64,000 nucleotides of DNA, from the NCBI RefSeq assembly GCF_014201375.1, contig NZ_JACHDZ010000002.1:1-64000 (forward strand). The letters run 5' to 3'. Each line of letters opens with the position of its first letter. Within the stretch, counting starts at the first letter, position 1. This DNA is from Tunturiibacter empetritectus (GTDB lineage Bacteria > Acidobacteriota > Terriglobia > Terriglobales > Acidobacteriaceae). Both the position numbers and the translations under genes were made by a program. The notes below the pieces were generated by a model that was given only the letters and a program-made list of their open reading frames with translations, did no database searches and was not told the DNA's origin. This document shows positions 62,885 to 64,000 of the stretch, one piece after another.

Positions 62885-63202
62885 ATGAGCAAGCTGAAAC
62901 TAGAACATGGCGTAAGCAAGATTCGGCGCGCGAAATTGCAATCTTCCATCGACCAGACTGTAGCCGAGGACATCGAGCTACTGGCGCAATGGTCAAATAA
63001 CGAAACCAATCATGTCGTCAACGAGCTGCTGCGCTTCGCGCTGACTCAGGAAGAAGACTTCCAGAAATACAAGGCCAGCGCTGCCGCGACCGCTGCGCGG
63101 GATGCCCATGCTACGAAACCAAGACCCACACCAACCAAGCCGGTGTCCGAATCTGCTGCTAAACCGGATGCAACTGCAACAAACGCCACTGCTCACGCAT
63201 AG
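62885..63202 (+). CDS. Small RHH-like accessory protein
   Basis: 105 aa. A charged start, then SSIDQTVAEDIELLAQWSNN and ETNHVVNELLRFALTQEEDF, which look like a ribbon-helix-helix module of the kind in plasmid relaxosome or antitoxin proteins; the C-terminal half is Ala/Pro/Lys-rich and disordered. It is 15 bp before the coupling protein gene and just after the inverted repeat, so binding there is plausible. Confidence 0.65.
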   Translation: MSKLKLEHGVSKIRRAKLQSSIDQTVAEDIELLAQWSNNETNHVVNELLRFALTQEEDFQKYKASAAATAARDAHATKPRPTPTKPVSESAAKPDATATNATAHA

Positions 63203-63217
63203 AGAGGAATCGACAAC

Positions 63218-64000
63218 ATGGGCTTCAGAGTTCAGCTTCAGAAGGTCATCCGGCCACTGGTCGAGAACCGCATCGTGCTCTCACTAGGCATTAGCGTAGC
63301 CGGTGGCATCCTCCTCAACAGTATGTTTCCTCTCAACACCGCAAATCCAATCCTGCGCCTAATCGAATTCGAGCGGCCTCTCCTCTTTCACGCAGTGGCG
63401 TGGAGTTACGACCTGTTTCTGTATTCGACCCTGTTCATAGCCTGCTCCATGATTTTCTCGCTGCTGTACGTCCACCTCTATCGAGACGAATCGGAGACGC
63501 CAGCCGGTTCTCTGCCTGCGTATCCCAACCCACGCACACGAGCCGGTCTGTCTCTGATCGTAGGCGAAGTCCACCGCCAGCTCGTCCCGAAGCCCAGCTC
63601 CGCTCCGCAGTGGCTCTCGATTCCAGAGCGCGGCCTCTACACCGGCATTGCATCGTTCGGCTCTATCGGTTCGGGCAAAACCTATGGGCTGATTTTGCCG
63701 GCGATGCGCCAGTTGTTCGCTTATCGTGCCGACGACCCAGAGCGCAGGCTCTCGGGCATCGTTCTGGAAGTCAAAGGCGATCTCTGCCGACAGCTTCAGG
63801 GCATCCTTAGATGGTGCGGACGGGAGCACGATTACGTTGAGGTCTCACTCAACGGCGACATTCGCTACAACCCACTCAACAACTCGCTCGATGCCTATGC
63901 CCAGGCGTTTAACATCGCCTCCATCATCACGTCGATCTGGGGCAAAGGCAAGGAACCGTTCTGGCAGCAGTCCTACACGGACCTGGTCCGGTACGTGATC
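63218..64000 (+). CDS. virD4: VirD4/TraG type IV coupling protein (3' end beyond window)
   Basis: The first 261 residues are in the window. Two N-terminal membrane helices (about 20-36 and 66-88), then the ATPase domain with Walker A GSIGSGKT (about 148-155) and family segments VLEVKGDLCRQLQ, RYNPLNN and PFWQQSYTDLVRYV. It links the relaxosome to the VirB channel. ATG with AGAGAGGAA upstream. The Walker B part lies beyond the right edge. Confidence 0.94.
   Translation, partial: MGFRVQLQKVIRPLVENRIVLSLGISVAGGILLNSMFPLNTANPILRLIEFERPLLFHAVAWSYDLFLYSTLFIACSMIFSLLYVHLYRDESETPAGSLPAYPNPRTRAGLSLIVGEVHRQLVPKPSSAPQWLSIPERGLYTGIASFGSIGSGKTYGLILPAMRQLFAYRADDPERRLSGIVLEVKGDLCRQLQGILRWCGREHDYVEVSLNGDIRYNPLNNSLDAYAQAFNIASIITSIWGKGKEPFWQQSYTDLVRYVI

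Overview
The window looks like a chromosomal segment of an acidobacterium of the Terriglobia type (Edaphobacter, Granulicella or Terriglobus-like). This is inferred from family content: giant secreted MBG/Ig-repeat proteins, a GloVer-repeat protein, a VWFA-related acidobacterial protein, a HTH-TM-TPR protein and Oar-like receptor debris. No rRNA or intact tRNA gene was seen.

Layout. 1-6712 (minus, runs off the left edge): a giant secreted repeat protein whose distal part is an exact 486-bp tandem array. 7298-20 kb is ordinary metabolism: NAD-malic enzyme and fumarase C; a beta-hydroxyacid dehydrogenase divergent from glycerate 2-kinase (a plausible glyoxylate-to-phosphoglycerate pair); an alkyltransferase-like protein with Trp in place of the catalytic Cys; an Old Yellow Enzyme with a divergent TetR regulator; and a LysR regulator divergent from an aldo/keto reductase-lipocalin-cupin-SDR operon. 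A pullulanase follows at 20-23.5 kb. 23.6-45 kb is a scarred zone. It holds remains of a sigma-54 activator (with an internal 75-bp inversion), a TonB-dependent receptor, a beta-propeller protein, a PAS/EAL protein and an S8 peptidase. Two tRNA-3'-end-like sequences lie in it in opposite orientation. Intact genes in the same zone include a second giant protein carrying a metzincin motif, a TPR regulator, a stress cluster (hsp20, psiE-like, VWA, yfdX) that shares families with the transmissible locus of stress tolerance, and a KaiC-histidine kinase operon.

45 kb to the right edge is a conjugative or integrative element: Vsr, an MNT-HEPN pair, small regulators, an N-type DNA methyltransferase, virB2-B3-B4-B9-B10-B5-B6-B8, a pseudo-receiver protein, a C5 DNA methyltransferase, two ssb genes plus a wrecked inverted third ssb copy, winged-helix proteins, an oriT-like inverted repeat, and the start of a VirD4/TraG coupling protein. 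A shared operator-like palindrome (GGTGTCC-N5-GGACACC) lies near a small HTH gene and ahead of the virB operon, and may coordinate the element. VirB11, VirB7 and a relaxase were not recognised in the window.

Coordinates and motifs were read by eye. Family names rest on remembered motif knowledge, not on searches.
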